Assembly: GCA_041941305.1 (NCBI GenBank)
Contig: JBGTQJ010000014.1
Span: forward strand, 108,029 to 172,028
From: JANSWP01 sp041941305
GTDB taxonomy: Bacteria > Bacteroidota > Bacteroidia > Chitinophagales > Saprospiraceae
Reading direction: 5' to 3'
DNA: 64,000 nucleotides
Position 1 is the stretch's first letter, and each line of letters begins with the position of its first letter. Shown here piece after piece: positions 26,209-35,888 of this stretch. The translations under genes were made by a program, and so were the position numbers. Below the pieces are notes generated by a model that saw nothing but the letters and a program-made list of their open reading frames with translations, made no database searches and had not been told where the DNA came from.

Positions 26209-29200
26209 TTATTTTTGTTTCAAAATCTTCGCAACATATACCCTTTTCTCTCCTGGTACTGATAACCAATACATACCCGGGATATCTGTATCTAATCTCA
26301 AATTTGTCATCACTGAATTGCTCTGAACCTGCACCGAAATTGCTTGCCCCAACAGATTGGTACATTGCAATTGTTCCAAATCCATATCCGGTTGATTGAA
26401 AAATGACACTTCGAATTGAGTAGGATTGGGAAAAACCGATAGCTGCACTAATTCTCCCTCTTGGTGTTGGTTATCAAAAGGAAAGATTTCTTCATCAGAG
26501 GAGATTATTGGAAGATCCTGCCCGCAACCCCATCGGATATCGTACAACAAATTACAAAATTCAGCCTCGCTAATAGTACCAAAACCGGTACACACATTAT
26601 TGAAGTCACATACAATGGATTCTATTAAATTGCCATTACAATCGTAGAAAGAATAAGTATCCACCCAGACACAGGTGGTGCGGGTAAAAAAGAAAGTTAT
26701 GCCCCGAACCTCCACAAAGCCTGCCAGTGCAAAGGAAATGTGGCATTGATCACCAAAACAGGAGATGGATGAGAGCGTATCCAATATCCAGGGATAATCG
26801 TGCAAACTGTTCCATTCATCGCCAGTGCACAGACCCTCACAGATGTTTATAAATTGAGCATGACTGGGGTTGTTTTCCAGGATGGTTGTTCCGTAGGGAC
26901 AGAAATAGGCATAGGTTTCTTGAAGTGAGTTTATATTGTTGTTGCTAAAATCCACCCTTCCGATTTCGAGATTTCGCAATTCGGTCAATTCTACTGGCAA
27001 TTCTCCTTGAAAATCATTGTCATTGAGTCGCAATTCCTTTAATCCTGTCAAATCACCAATTTCATTAGGAACCAATCCGGACAAGGAATTATTTCCCAGA
27101 TTTAGCACTTCTAAATCGACCCATCTCCCAATTTCTTCCAGTATAGTGCCGCTTAAATTATTTCCAGAAAAATCGAGCTGTTGAACCAGGGGAGTAAACA
27201 AAGCTGGAATTTCTCCATCAAAGGAATTATCAGATAAATCCAAATGATGAAGAGAAGGCATATTAAAAACAGGTATTGCTCCACCAATCTCATTTTCTGA
27301 CAAATTCAAAGTTTCCAATGTATTCAGATTAAGGGTAGGAAGCGTTCCTGTCAAATTGTTATTGGACAGATCAATTTGGTTTACACAACCATATTGATCT
27401 GTTGTAATTCCATACCAGGTGTCGAAGGGTTTATTTGCTTGAAGCCAATTTACGGATACATCCCATCCATTTCCTCCAGTAGCATTGTACAAAGCAACCA
27501 ATTGAAGGGAATCAGAGGCAACATCACAAACTTTGACTTGAATAGGATGACTTTCCAATTCTAATACAACAAACTGAGGATTTGTAACCGTCGTTTGGTA
27601 AATCCCTGCATCTGACACCTGTAAGTTGGGTAATAATAGAATATTGCTATTTGGGTTATTCACCGAAAAGGAAGAACCGTTCTTTGTCCATTTATATTCA
27701 TTATCTGTTAAGTCCGCATCTATTTCTAAATTTATCTCCAGAGAGTTTCCACTTTGAACATAATAAGTCGTGTCTTTAAAGAAGGGTTTTTGTGGTGAGA
27801 CGATTAAGTCTCCAGAAATTTGGATATCAAAAACATTTTCCAGGTTTTGGAAAGTAAATCGATTATTTTCAAGACCTAAATTGAAAAACCATTTGCTCTC
27901 AAATTCAGTTGGTAAGTCTCCTTCAAATTGGTTATTGGATAAATACAAATTTCCAATATTATTCATGCCACCAATTTCAGAAGGAATGGAACCAGTTAAT
28001 TGATTGTTTGAAAGATTTAGAGTGTTTAAATTATTAAAACTGCCATATGTTGATGGAATGGTTCCCGTTAAATGATTCTTTGATAATAGCAATTGATATA
28101 AACCATTCATATTCGCCAATTCAGGAGGAAGTTGTCCACTTAATTGATTATTGGCCAAATCGAGAATTTGTAAATTATTTAAATTGCTTAATTCTGGCGG
28201 GATGCTTCCACTGAGCTTGTTATTCTGAAAATATAAAGCGGTCAAATTCTGAAGATTACCCAGTTCAGGAGGAATTGCTCCTGTCAATTTATTGTTGTTC
28301 AATGAGAGATAGGTTAAAGCTGTCAGATTACCCAATTCTGGAGGAATGTTTCCAATAAAACTATTCTGATTAAGACCTAAAGTTTGTAGATTATTTAGAT
28401 TACCTAATTCCGGAGGAATAGAGCCATCTAAATTAGCTGCTCCAAGAAATAAGGAGGTTAGATTTTCAAGATTCCCCAATTCAGGAGGGATGCCTCCGAT
28501 AAAATTATTTTGACCAAGACTTAGAGTTTCTAAATTATTGAGATTACCCAATTCCGGAGGCATTCTGGTCAATTGATTTAATGATAAATCCAATTTCTTC
28601 AATTGAATTAACTGGCCCAGTTCAGGAGGTATTTCGCCTGTTAAATTGTTGCCACTAATATTCAGTTCTTCCAGCTTAGTCAGGTTGCCCAACTCGGAGG
28701 GGATATTTTCGAAATCATTGCACCATAATTTTAATACTTTCAAATTGGTCAGGTTGCCTATCTCCTGGGGTATTTCTCCGGTTAAATTTCCACAGATGGC
28801 CAGGTATTCCAAATTGGAAAGATTGCCGAGTTCCGGAGGAAGCGGACCACTTAAATAGTCACTTAGGATAAGCTTTTCCAAATTAACTAGGTTGCCCAAT
28901 TCAGGGGGTATGACACTTTCAAAATACCGATTTCTGTCAATTTGGAGTTCTTTTAAATTTGTTAGATTACCAAATTCAGGTGGTATAGGACCTGTTAAAA
29001 GACAATCACCAAGGTAAAGATATTCCAGGGTGCTCAGGTTGCCCAATTCAGGTGGAAGATAACCCACCAATGAGGGGCCATTTGGTTTATAGTTAAATGA
29101 AAAGTTCAGAAATTTAATGCTCGTTAAATTTCCAAGTTCAGGCGGTAGGGTTCCATCCAAACCATTTCCTCCTGCCCATGCCCGGATACAATCAGCTTCA

Positions 29201-29433
29201 CCGTCCAAATCGAGGCATTCGACACATCCTATTGCCGGATCCGCATCAACCCCATACCATTGCCAAATGGGCACCCCTGGAACCAACCAATTCGAATTTT
29301 TTTTCCAGTTAGGTCCGTCAGTGCTGTTGTAAAGCGCTACCAGTGCCAGGGAATCCTGGTATGGGTCGCATTGGCTCAAAGCTGTGCTTAAAGAGATAAA
29401 GCTGAGCAAACAGATAGTTAGGATGGTTTTCAT
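26209..29433 (-). CDS. LRR / Ig-like / T9SS surface protein, copy B'
   Basis: The 1074-aa protein starts with a signal peptide (MKTILTICLLSFISLSTALS-Q) and has the LRR cap and a long regular LRR array with many LGNLxNLxxLxLxxNxLxGxIPPE units. An Ig-like domain (FFKDTTYYVQSGNSLEINLE), second cap plus LRRs, Cys-rich domain (CTGDEWNSLHDYPWI ... IRWGCGQ) and T9SS sorting domain (SVFPNPTQFEVSFF) follow. It starts only 12 bp after the stop of the CHAT gene at 29446, on the same strand, so the LRR genes are very probably co-transcribed with the CHAT genes. Its closest relative is copy B. Confidence 0.85.
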   Translation of the reverse strand: MKTILTICLLSFISLSTALSQCDPYQDSLALVALYNSTDGPNWKKNSNWLVPGVPIWQWYGVDADPAIGCVECLDLDGEADCIRAWAGGNGLDGTLPPELGNLTSIKFLNFSFNYKPNGPSLVGYLPPELGNLSTLEYLYLGDCLLTGPIPPEFGNLTNLKELQIDRNRYFESVIPPELGNLVNLEKLILSDYLSGPLPPELGNLSNLEYLAICGNLTGEIPQEIGNLTNLKVLKLWCNDFENIPSELGNLTKLEELNISGNNLTGEIPPELGQLIQLKKLDLSLNQLTRMPPELGNLNNLETLSLGQNNFIGGIPPELGNLENLTSLFLGAANLDGSIPPELGNLNNLQTLGLNQNSFIGNIPPELGNLTALTYLSLNNNKLTGAIPPELGNLQNLTALYFQNNKLSGSIPPELSNLNNLQILDLANNQLSGQLPPELANMNGLYQLLLSKNHLTGTIPSTYGSFNNLNTLNLSNNQLTGSIPSEIGGMNNIGNLYLSNNQFEGDLPTEFESKWFFNLGLENNRFTFQNLENVFDIQISGDLIVSPQKPFFKDTTYYVQSGNSLEINLEIDADLTDNEYKWTKNGSSFSVNNPNSNILLLPNLQVSDAGIYQTTVTNPQFVVLELESHPIQVKVCDVASDSLQLVALYNATGGNGWDVSVNWLQANKPFDTWYGITTDQYGCVNQIDLSNNNLTGTLPTLNLNTLETLNLSENEIGGAIPVFNMPSLHHLDLSDNSFDGEIPALFTPLVQQLDFSGNNLSGTILEEIGRWVDLEVLNLGNNSLSGLVPNEIGDLTGLKELRLNDNDFQGELPVELTELRNLEIGRVDFSNNNINSLQETYAYFCPYGTTILENNPSHAQFINICEGLCTGDEWNSLHDYPWILDTLSSISCFGDQCHISFALAGFVEVRGITFFFTRTTCVWVDTYSFYDCNGNLIESIVCDFNNVCTGFGTISEAEFCNLLYDIRWGCGQDLPIISSDEEIFPFDNQHQEGELVQLSVFPNPTQFEVSFFNQPDMDLEQLQCTNLLGQAISVQVQSNSVMTNLRLDTDIPGMYWLSVPGEKRVYVAKILKQK

Positions 29434-29445
29434 AATTTGAGTTTT

Positions 29446-32319
29446 TTATTTCAGCAAAACAAAACCTGCCCACTTCACAGGGTCAAGCAGGTTATCTTTT
29501 AATTTCTTTTGGGTTTTATCAAATGCCTCGGGAATTGAAAGTCCTTCCTCCAGGTAGTTCCTATAAAATTCAGTCATGAAGACTTTTGTCTCTCGATCTG
29601 GCACCTGCCACAAACTCATGATGATGTACTCAGCACCAGCAATTTTGAAGGCTCTTTGCATGCCATATACGCCTTCGTATTCATAAACTTGCCCCAGTCC
29701 AGTCTCACAGGCAGAGAGGACTACCAGCTCCGTATTGGTCAAATCCAGTTCACTAATTTCAAATGCAGTGAGTAGGGCGTCCTGTTGTCTCAATTCATTG
29801 GCTTTGGCGAGTACCAATCCACTACGTGCCAGTTCAAGATTAGCTTGATTGATCTTCACTTTTGATTTTACATCCAAAAGGTCATTGGTAGCAAAAAAGC
29901 CATGAGTGGCGAAGTGAATCAGCTGATAATCCTCTGCGTATTTTAATTTTTCCCGAAGGGTGTTTTTTTGCGGTGTTACTCCCTTTAGCACATCATGTGA
30001 AAAGTTCTCTTTTTGCATCATTGCCGAAATTTCATCGACCTCCAAAGCAGTCCACCTGAGCTCCCTCCAATGTTGCCAGCCACTTCTATTTTCTGAAGCT
30101 CCTCCTCGAATTTCACCATAATGGACTCCTCCGATAAGCAAGGCTTTTTTTATCTCATCAATGTATTGGGAAGATTGACTTCTTATCAGGTTTCGAAAAG
30201 AAGTCATCTGCAAAAGACTAATGCTATCTGAGACCACCGTTTCCAGATCGGTGGGTATGGCATGTAAGGCAATGTTGTGTAAAATACCATCACAGACGTA
30301 ATAAACTTTTTCTATGCCATCCAGATGAGAAGCAATAGGTTCCCAAATCAAATCGTAAAGCGATATTTCTTCGAGTGCCTCTGCTGGCTCTACTCCCCGA
30401 TCTGCGTATTGATAGAGCCTCGCAATGAGTTTTTTGCTATTCGTCAATTTTCCCTTGAAATATTTGGTGATATCAGATTCCAGAAACAAACTGACAAATA
30501 CCGGAGCATCCGCATCGGGCAACAAAATCATGGCAGCATAATGCTTTTCATCAGATGCAGCATTGGAATAACGCACAAAATCAATGACTGCTTCGTTTGC
30601 ACTCAGCTCGTATTGCAACAAATCCCAACTCATGCGCTCGTTTTCTTGTCGAAGCCTTCCAAGATTTCTGGCAATGTCTATTTCCACAATATCAATTTGG
30701 TCTTGAATACTCGCCATTTTCTCACTGTCCTTTTGGGTTTTATCCAATTCAGCGCTTAGGTGGATTTTTAATTCGGTCAATTGCTCCGACAATTCCGTAA
30801 TGACTTTGGACTGACGGATGGTTTTTTTGATGCTCAACAATGCCTCAAGTACAAAGCCTTTGTAGAAAAGAGAACAGTCAAAGGCTTTGGCAGTCAAAAC
30901 CTGGTTATCCGGATTAAGACTGGTCAAGGATAGGATTTCCTGAAAGTACTCGTGATACAGGTTGGTGATTTCAATGATTTCTTGGATAGACAGGTACTTG
31001 GAAGCGTCTATGATGAAATTGGTGATGACATCATCAATCTGCTCCATTTTGGAAATAGCCCGGGTGTAATTTTGGTTTTTTTTCAAATATCGGAAATAGG
31101 CGTATTCCGATTTAAAATACTCAATGTGTTTTTTGGAATACTTCCGAGCGATAATTCGGCTTGAAGTCTTGTATAAGTCTTCCAGTCCAGCTTCTCTTCC
31201 CAAATCCAGTAGAATCTCCGCCTTTTTACGAATGGCCATTGCATAGTAAGGGTGATTGTTGCTGTGTAGCTTTTCAAATATGGTTTCAGCCTCCTTTACA
31301 TATGTTAATGCTTTTTCGGATTCTGACAGGTCCAGGTAAGTAGAACTGAGGTCGAACAGAATTTTGGCATAATTGGAGCTTTTTTCAGTTTCGGAAGCTG
31401 CTCTTTCGGTTTTGATTTCTTCATATAATATTGCTGCTTCCTCTTTTTGTTCCAAACCGTGCAACAAGGTCGCTTTTATTTGCTTGTAATTTAAATTATC
31501 TCCTTTTCTATTAGAGGAAATGGCCAATGCTTCGTCAATTTGTTGAATACCATCTTCAAAGCGTCCAATGGATTGCAGCAAATCAGCATAATAAGCCTGG
31601 GTTCTTCCATAATCCCGATTTCTACCTCTTAATTTTTCTTTAATTTTTAAGGAAGTAACGATGCATTCTTCTGCCTCTTGAAATTTATTGAGTACCGTAT
31701 AAGTTTTACCCAATTGATTGATAATGCGGGCATATTGCATGTCATAGACCTTGTTCTTCTCTTTGATTTTGCGGGCCTCCTCCAACACTTTTTCAGAATC
31801 TTTGTATGCTCCGGTGACCTGATGACCAAAACCCAGTGAATTCAGGGCCTTCGTATACTCGATAGCATCCTTTCCAAAACTACTTGCAAATGCTGTTGCG
31901 GCTTTTTGGTTGCTGATGGTAAAGTTCTGATAATCAGCCAGCCTCAGATAATTCCTGCCATTTTCAAAGTGGCATGCTCCAATTTCAGGATGCCCGGATG
32001 GCAAATAGGAGAGCAACTGATTGTTTGTATTGATGCTTGATTGGTACTGTCTCGTTCTGTAATAGAGATTGGCTTGCAGTTTCTGAACTTCAATGTAAAT
32101 TGCAGAATCAGTCAGACTGGTCGTTTCCAGAAGACTCGATATTTTTTCCTGCCCTTCCTGGTATTTTTTCTCCTTTATCAAGTCCCGGATACTGGGTATG
32201 CCATTTTGTGCATTTATAGCTGAAATTCCTGTCAGGTTACATAAACAAAGAACCAGGAATAACGAATGAAATTGTATTGTTATTTTATTTTTTGTAATTG
32301 TTCTAAAGTTGCTTGTCAT
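29446..32319 (-). CDS. Exported TPR-CHAT peptidase 3
   Basis: The start at 32319 (MTSNFRTITKNK...) is chosen because the longer frame to 32454 would run deep into the upstream gene; it gives 957 aa with a signal-like hydrophobic stretch (HSLFLVLCLCNLTGISAI-NAQ). TPR repeats fill about residues 40-480. A helical linker leads to a C-terminal CHAT domain (caspase HetF associated with TPRs) with catalytic His806 in HFATHGFF and Cys871 in VVLSACETGLG, followed by MSLWQVPD and WAGFVLLK. CHAT is a clan CD cysteine peptidase; relatives act in gasdermin defence and in type III-E CRISPR. Here the signal peptide implies a periplasmic role. It starts 50 bp after the preceding CHAT gene. Confidence 0.88.
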   Translation of the reverse strand: MTSNFRTITKNKITIQFHSLFLVLCLCNLTGISAINAQNGIPSIRDLIKEKKYQEGQEKISSLLETTSLTDSAIYIEVQKLQANLYYRTRQYQSSINTNNQLLSYLPSGHPEIGACHFENGRNYLRLADYQNFTISNQKAATAFASSFGKDAIEYTKALNSLGFGHQVTGAYKDSEKVLEEARKIKEKNKVYDMQYARIINQLGKTYTVLNKFQEAEECIVTSLKIKEKLRGRNRDYGRTQAYYADLLQSIGRFEDGIQQIDEALAISSNRKGDNLNYKQIKATLLHGLEQKEEAAILYEEIKTERAASETEKSSNYAKILFDLSSTYLDLSESEKALTYVKEAETIFEKLHSNNHPYYAMAIRKKAEILLDLGREAGLEDLYKTSSRIIARKYSKKHIEYFKSEYAYFRYLKKNQNYTRAISKMEQIDDVITNFIIDASKYLSIQEIIEITNLYHEYFQEILSLTSLNPDNQVLTAKAFDCSLFYKGFVLEALLSIKKTIRQSKVITELSEQLTELKIHLSAELDKTQKDSEKMASIQDQIDIVEIDIARNLGRLRQENERMSWDLLQYELSANEAVIDFVRYSNAASDEKHYAAMILLPDADAPVFVSLFLESDITKYFKGKLTNSKKLIARLYQYADRGVEPAEALEEISLYDLIWEPIASHLDGIEKVYYVCDGILHNIALHAIPTDLETVVSDSISLLQMTSFRNLIRSQSSQYIDEIKKALLIGGVHYGEIRGGASENRSGWQHWRELRWTALEVDEISAMMQKENFSHDVLKGVTPQKNTLREKLKYAEDYQLIHFATHGFFATNDLLDVKSKVKINQANLELARSGLVLAKANELRQQDALLTAFEISELDLTNTELVVLSACETGLGQVYEYEGVYGMQRAFKIAGAEYIIMSLWQVPDRETKVFMTEFYRNYLEEGLSIPEAFDKTQKKLKDNLLDPVKWAGFVLLK

Positions 32320-32368
32320 ATGCTTGTTTGATTGTTCAAGAAATATGGAAATTTTCAAAAAGATTGTT

Positions 32369-35300
32369 TTACTCCACCAACACAAACCCCGCCCAGAAAT
32401 AAGGATTCTGATAATACCGTTCCCGCATCTCCTTTTGGGCTGCCCGAAAGGCATTTGGAATCTTCATTTCCGATTCCAGCCATTTTGAATAAAATGTGGT
32501 CATCAATTCCTGGGTCTGATAATCCGGCACTTGCCATAAGCTCATGATGAGGTATTTCACGCCGGCAATTTTGAATGCTCGCTGCAAACCATAGACGCCT
32601 TCATTACCTTCAATATCTCCTAAACCGGTTTCACAAGCGGAAAGAACCACCAATTCCGTATTTGACAAATTCATCTGGCTGATTTCATAAGCTGTAAGGA
32701 TACCGTCATCAAAACCTTGCAATGGATCCTCTCCCTTCCAAACTTTATTCGCTCCTGCGAGAATCAAACCCGAACGAACCATTGGATGTTCCGACAACTC
32801 AAAGGGCAAACGGTTGGATTCACTGGCAGCCACTTCATGTCGTAATTTAGGATCGGGAAAGAAGTAGCCGTGAGTTGCTAAGTGCAAAATTCGAGGAGAA
32901 GGACTTTTCGTGCCTATCATTTTGAAGGATTCTTCTGTTGCCTCATAGCCGGTTCTCTTGTTTATAATTGCACCTGCTTTTTCAATGATTATCTGAATTT
33001 TTGTTCCTTCCACTTCCGATGCTTTTAAATAGCGCCAATCCCCTCCTCGAGTGCTGCTGGTTTGGTAATCAGGATTTAATTTCGGTGATGCTGTATTCAT
33101 TGCCATATCGTATTTGGCATTCGCAGCGGTGAGGGCAATGCTATCCATATCATAGTGAATGCCACTATAAATTAGCGCAGTGCTTTCGTAAGTTTCGCTT
33201 GAAGCATTTTGGTCAAAAACGAGCTGTCGGGTGCTGCCAAGGCAATTCCATTCAAATCGATCTTCAAGTGATTCTTCATTGCTAATAGGAATGGCAGGTA
33301 GGTTGATTCGATGCAATAATCCTGAAGGAGCGTAAAAAATACGTTCTACTCCTTCCAACAGCGGTTCCAGTGGCTTCCAAATCAATTCTGACAGATTCGC
33401 TCTTTCTCCTTCGGGTACGATTCCTCGTTTATCAAAACCGTATAAGTGATCTATATAATCTACTCGGCGGACATTTGTAGTTCCCAGGAGATCTATAAGT
33501 TGTTTTTCTTCGAAAAGCACTGCCATTTTTGGATGTTCGTCACCTGGTCGTACGACATATGCACAATAGTAGGTACTATCGGAATAATGAGGATTGGCGA
33601 AGTATTGGTAATGGGCAAATTCAATAGCGGCTTCATTGGGAGCTAATTGACGCTGAACTTCTTTCCAATCAATCGTTTTATGTGCTTCACGAAAAGAAGC
33701 AGAGATTTCCGCTAATTCGCTTTCCAATTCATTTACTCTGATTTCAAAGGTTTCGAATTCTGTATGCCGTTGTCCTTCTGGTAATCCATATTGTCGGGCT
33801 AAGGATTTCCTTAAGCCTTCCCATTCCCTGTATTTTTCTTTTAATGCATAATCATTAGTTTGCCGAATGCCCTCCAATAATTTTTTCCGATTGCCCAGCA
33901 ATAAGCCTTTGGTTAATAACTGTCCGTTGTAAGCATATCCAAGCATCAATTCATTTTCCGGATGACGCAAGGCAAAAGATTGCTGGTCGGAGAATTGCTT
34001 TTGAATTTTTCCCCATAAGCCGGTTTGTTCTTCTTCACTGAAGGCGTCGAAGGTTTTGGAAATTCGGTTGATGGCATGGTTTATTGATAATTCATAAAAC
34101 TTGGAAGCTTTTGGGTTTAGCCCTCTCAGCTCATACAAACCAGCTAGACTATTGTAAATAGGACCAAATTTGGGGAAATCCTTTTCGTAAAAAGATTCAT
34201 AAAAGGTTAGCGTTTTTTCAAGGTGCAGCAATGCCTTTTCATATTGCTTTAAATGGTGATAAATGTGGGTTACCGTTGTCCCATAAAAGTGGGTTACATT
34301 TTCATTTAAACTATCCAGGAGGGTTAAACACTGTTCAGCTTTTCCAGATTTTATTAGTAGAAAAGCTGTTGCCACTTTTACTTCCTGGTAAAAAAACCTA
34401 TAACCTTCGTTTTTAGGATAATTTTCAACCAAATTTTCCATGATTTCCAAGCTCTCTAATGCGTATGATAAGGCTTCTGCATATTTATCTAAATTCCTAT
34501 ATATTCCAGACATCCTGATTAACGCATAAGCATAATTTCTAGGTAGATTATCTCCTTTGTAGTCTTCATCTAGATATTGTTGCCATAACTCTAGACTTTT
34601 CTTCATATAGGGAAGGGCTTTTTCAGGTTGACCTAAATCTCGATAGGCATTCGCTACTCCTAACCAGGCATATGAGCGATTATATAGTCTAGCCTCTTTA
34701 TTGGACTCTACCCTTTGGAGGTTTTTTAAATTATTAGAAAGGTATTTTCTGTATTGACCTGTCATCACATAAAATCTTCCCATCTCTGTCCAGGATATAT
34801 TTGGTTCAACTCCACTTGATATAAGATAATCTACGATTTCAATATAATTCGATGGCTGAAACTTCCGACCCCAAAGAATTATATCAATTGTGGAGTAAGA
34901 CATATTGGAAGGGTAATTAAAATAGGTTTCATTCGAAGGGATATTCAGGTCTTCAACCAAATACTTTATCATATCCAGTTTATTTTCCCCCGCAGCAATT
35001 CCTACCAGATTGACATAGTAAATACCGTTAAACCCAATTGTTGAAGGAATAAAACCCTCTTTATTGAAATTAGCTCCCTGATCTATCAAGTATTTCACGG
35101 TTAGCAGATCTCCCTTAAACGCCGCCCACATTAAAAATGGAGTTCCCCTGGTATCTGTTCCATTGAAATTGGCTTCATCTTCTACCAGCCTTTTTATTTC
35201 GGAAAGATCATTTCTTTGGATGGCTCTTAACAACAAGGAGTCTTTAGTATTGAGAGATTTCTTGGAGGCAACATGAGTATCAATCCTCTTATAAAATTCT

Positions 35301-35860
35301 AAAATACGCCTATACTTGTATTTCTCTATACGGGCGGTATCCTTAGTTATTAAGTAATTTAGAATGGCTTCCCGGGTATAATCAAAACCGTCGTATTTAT
35401 ACCACCAATTTATAATAGCCCCAACTAAAGCAGTTTCTGTGCTGGCGGAAACTGGGTTTTCTGGAATTAACTCTTTGTCATCTACTGGAATGCTAAGCTC
35501 TTCAATCAGGTATTTCAAAATATCGAGCTTCTCCTCCTTAGTCGCAGTTACCAATAAATTCCCGTACCATTCATGGTCGCTAACCATAATAATTCCTTTC
35601 TTGTAATAATCTGCTCCTTTTTCCACAAGGTATTTCACCATCGGAAGATCTCCTTTATACACTGCCCACATCAAAAAAGGCGCATCATTTGAATCAGATC
35701 CATTGACATTGGCTCCCCCTTCTAATAAGGATTTTACTTTTTGTAAATCATTTTGTTTGATAGCCTCCAGCAAGGAAGAATCAGCATGAATACTTTCCTC
35801 CTGACCTTCAAGAAATATAGGAAGGAACAAAATGATTAAAAGGATAAGTAATTGTTTCAT
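32369..35860 (-). CDS. Exported ankyrin-TPR-CHAT peptidase 2
   Basis: ATG 35860 gives a proper signal peptide (MKQLLILLIILFLPIFLEG-Q) and 1163 aa; the ATG at 35896 would overlap the upstream gene by 8 bp. Two sets of ankyrin-like repeats (SLLEAIKQNDLQKVKSLLEG and LLRAIQRNDLSEIKRLVEDE) occupy the N-terminal third. TPRs follow (about 370-620), then a helical linker and a CHAT domain with His997 (LHLATHGYFF) and Cys1076 (VVLSACETGLGDIEG), ending WAGFVLVE. Both catalytic residues are intact. The ankyrin plus TPR combination suggests binding of two kinds of partner. It is the middle gene of a three-CHAT series. Confidence 0.88.
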   Translation of the reverse strand: MKQLLILLIILFLPIFLEGQEESIHADSSLLEAIKQNDLQKVKSLLEGGANVNGSDSNDAPFLMWAVYKGDLPMVKYLVEKGADYYKKGIIMVSDHEWYGNLLVTATKEEKLDILKYLIEELSIPVDDKELIPENPVSASTETALVGAIINWWYKYDGFDYTREAILNYLITKDTARIEKYKYRRILEFYKRIDTHVASKKSLNTKDSLLLRAIQRNDLSEIKRLVEDEANFNGTDTRGTPFLMWAAFKGDLLTVKYLIDQGANFNKEGFIPSTIGFNGIYYVNLVGIAAGENKLDMIKYLVEDLNIPSNETYFNYPSNMSYSTIDIILWGRKFQPSNYIEIVDYLISSGVEPNISWTEMGRFYVMTGQYRKYLSNNLKNLQRVESNKEARLYNRSYAWLGVANAYRDLGQPEKALPYMKKSLELWQQYLDEDYKGDNLPRNYAYALIRMSGIYRNLDKYAEALSYALESLEIMENLVENYPKNEGYRFFYQEVKVATAFLLIKSGKAEQCLTLLDSLNENVTHFYGTTVTHIYHHLKQYEKALLHLEKTLTFYESFYEKDFPKFGPIYNSLAGLYELRGLNPKASKFYELSINHAINRISKTFDAFSEEEQTGLWGKIQKQFSDQQSFALRHPENELMLGYAYNGQLLTKGLLLGNRKKLLEGIRQTNDYALKEKYREWEGLRKSLARQYGLPEGQRHTEFETFEIRVNELESELAEISASFREAHKTIDWKEVQRQLAPNEAAIEFAHYQYFANPHYSDSTYYCAYVVRPGDEHPKMAVLFEEKQLIDLLGTTNVRRVDYIDHLYGFDKRGIVPEGERANLSELIWKPLEPLLEGVERIFYAPSGLLHRINLPAIPISNEESLEDRFEWNCLGSTRQLVFDQNASSETYESTALIYSGIHYDMDSIALTAANAKYDMAMNTASPKLNPDYQTSSTRGGDWRYLKASEVEGTKIQIIIEKAGAIINKRTGYEATEESFKMIGTKSPSPRILHLATHGYFFPDPKLRHEVAASESNRLPFELSEHPMVRSGLILAGANKVWKGEDPLQGFDDGILTAYEISQMNLSNTELVVLSACETGLGDIEGNEGVYGLQRAFKIAGVKYLIMSLWQVPDYQTQELMTTFYSKWLESEMKIPNAFRAAQKEMRERYYQNPYFWAGFVLVE

Positions 35861-35888
35861 GGTTCTGAAGTTTTGGATGAAAAATGAT

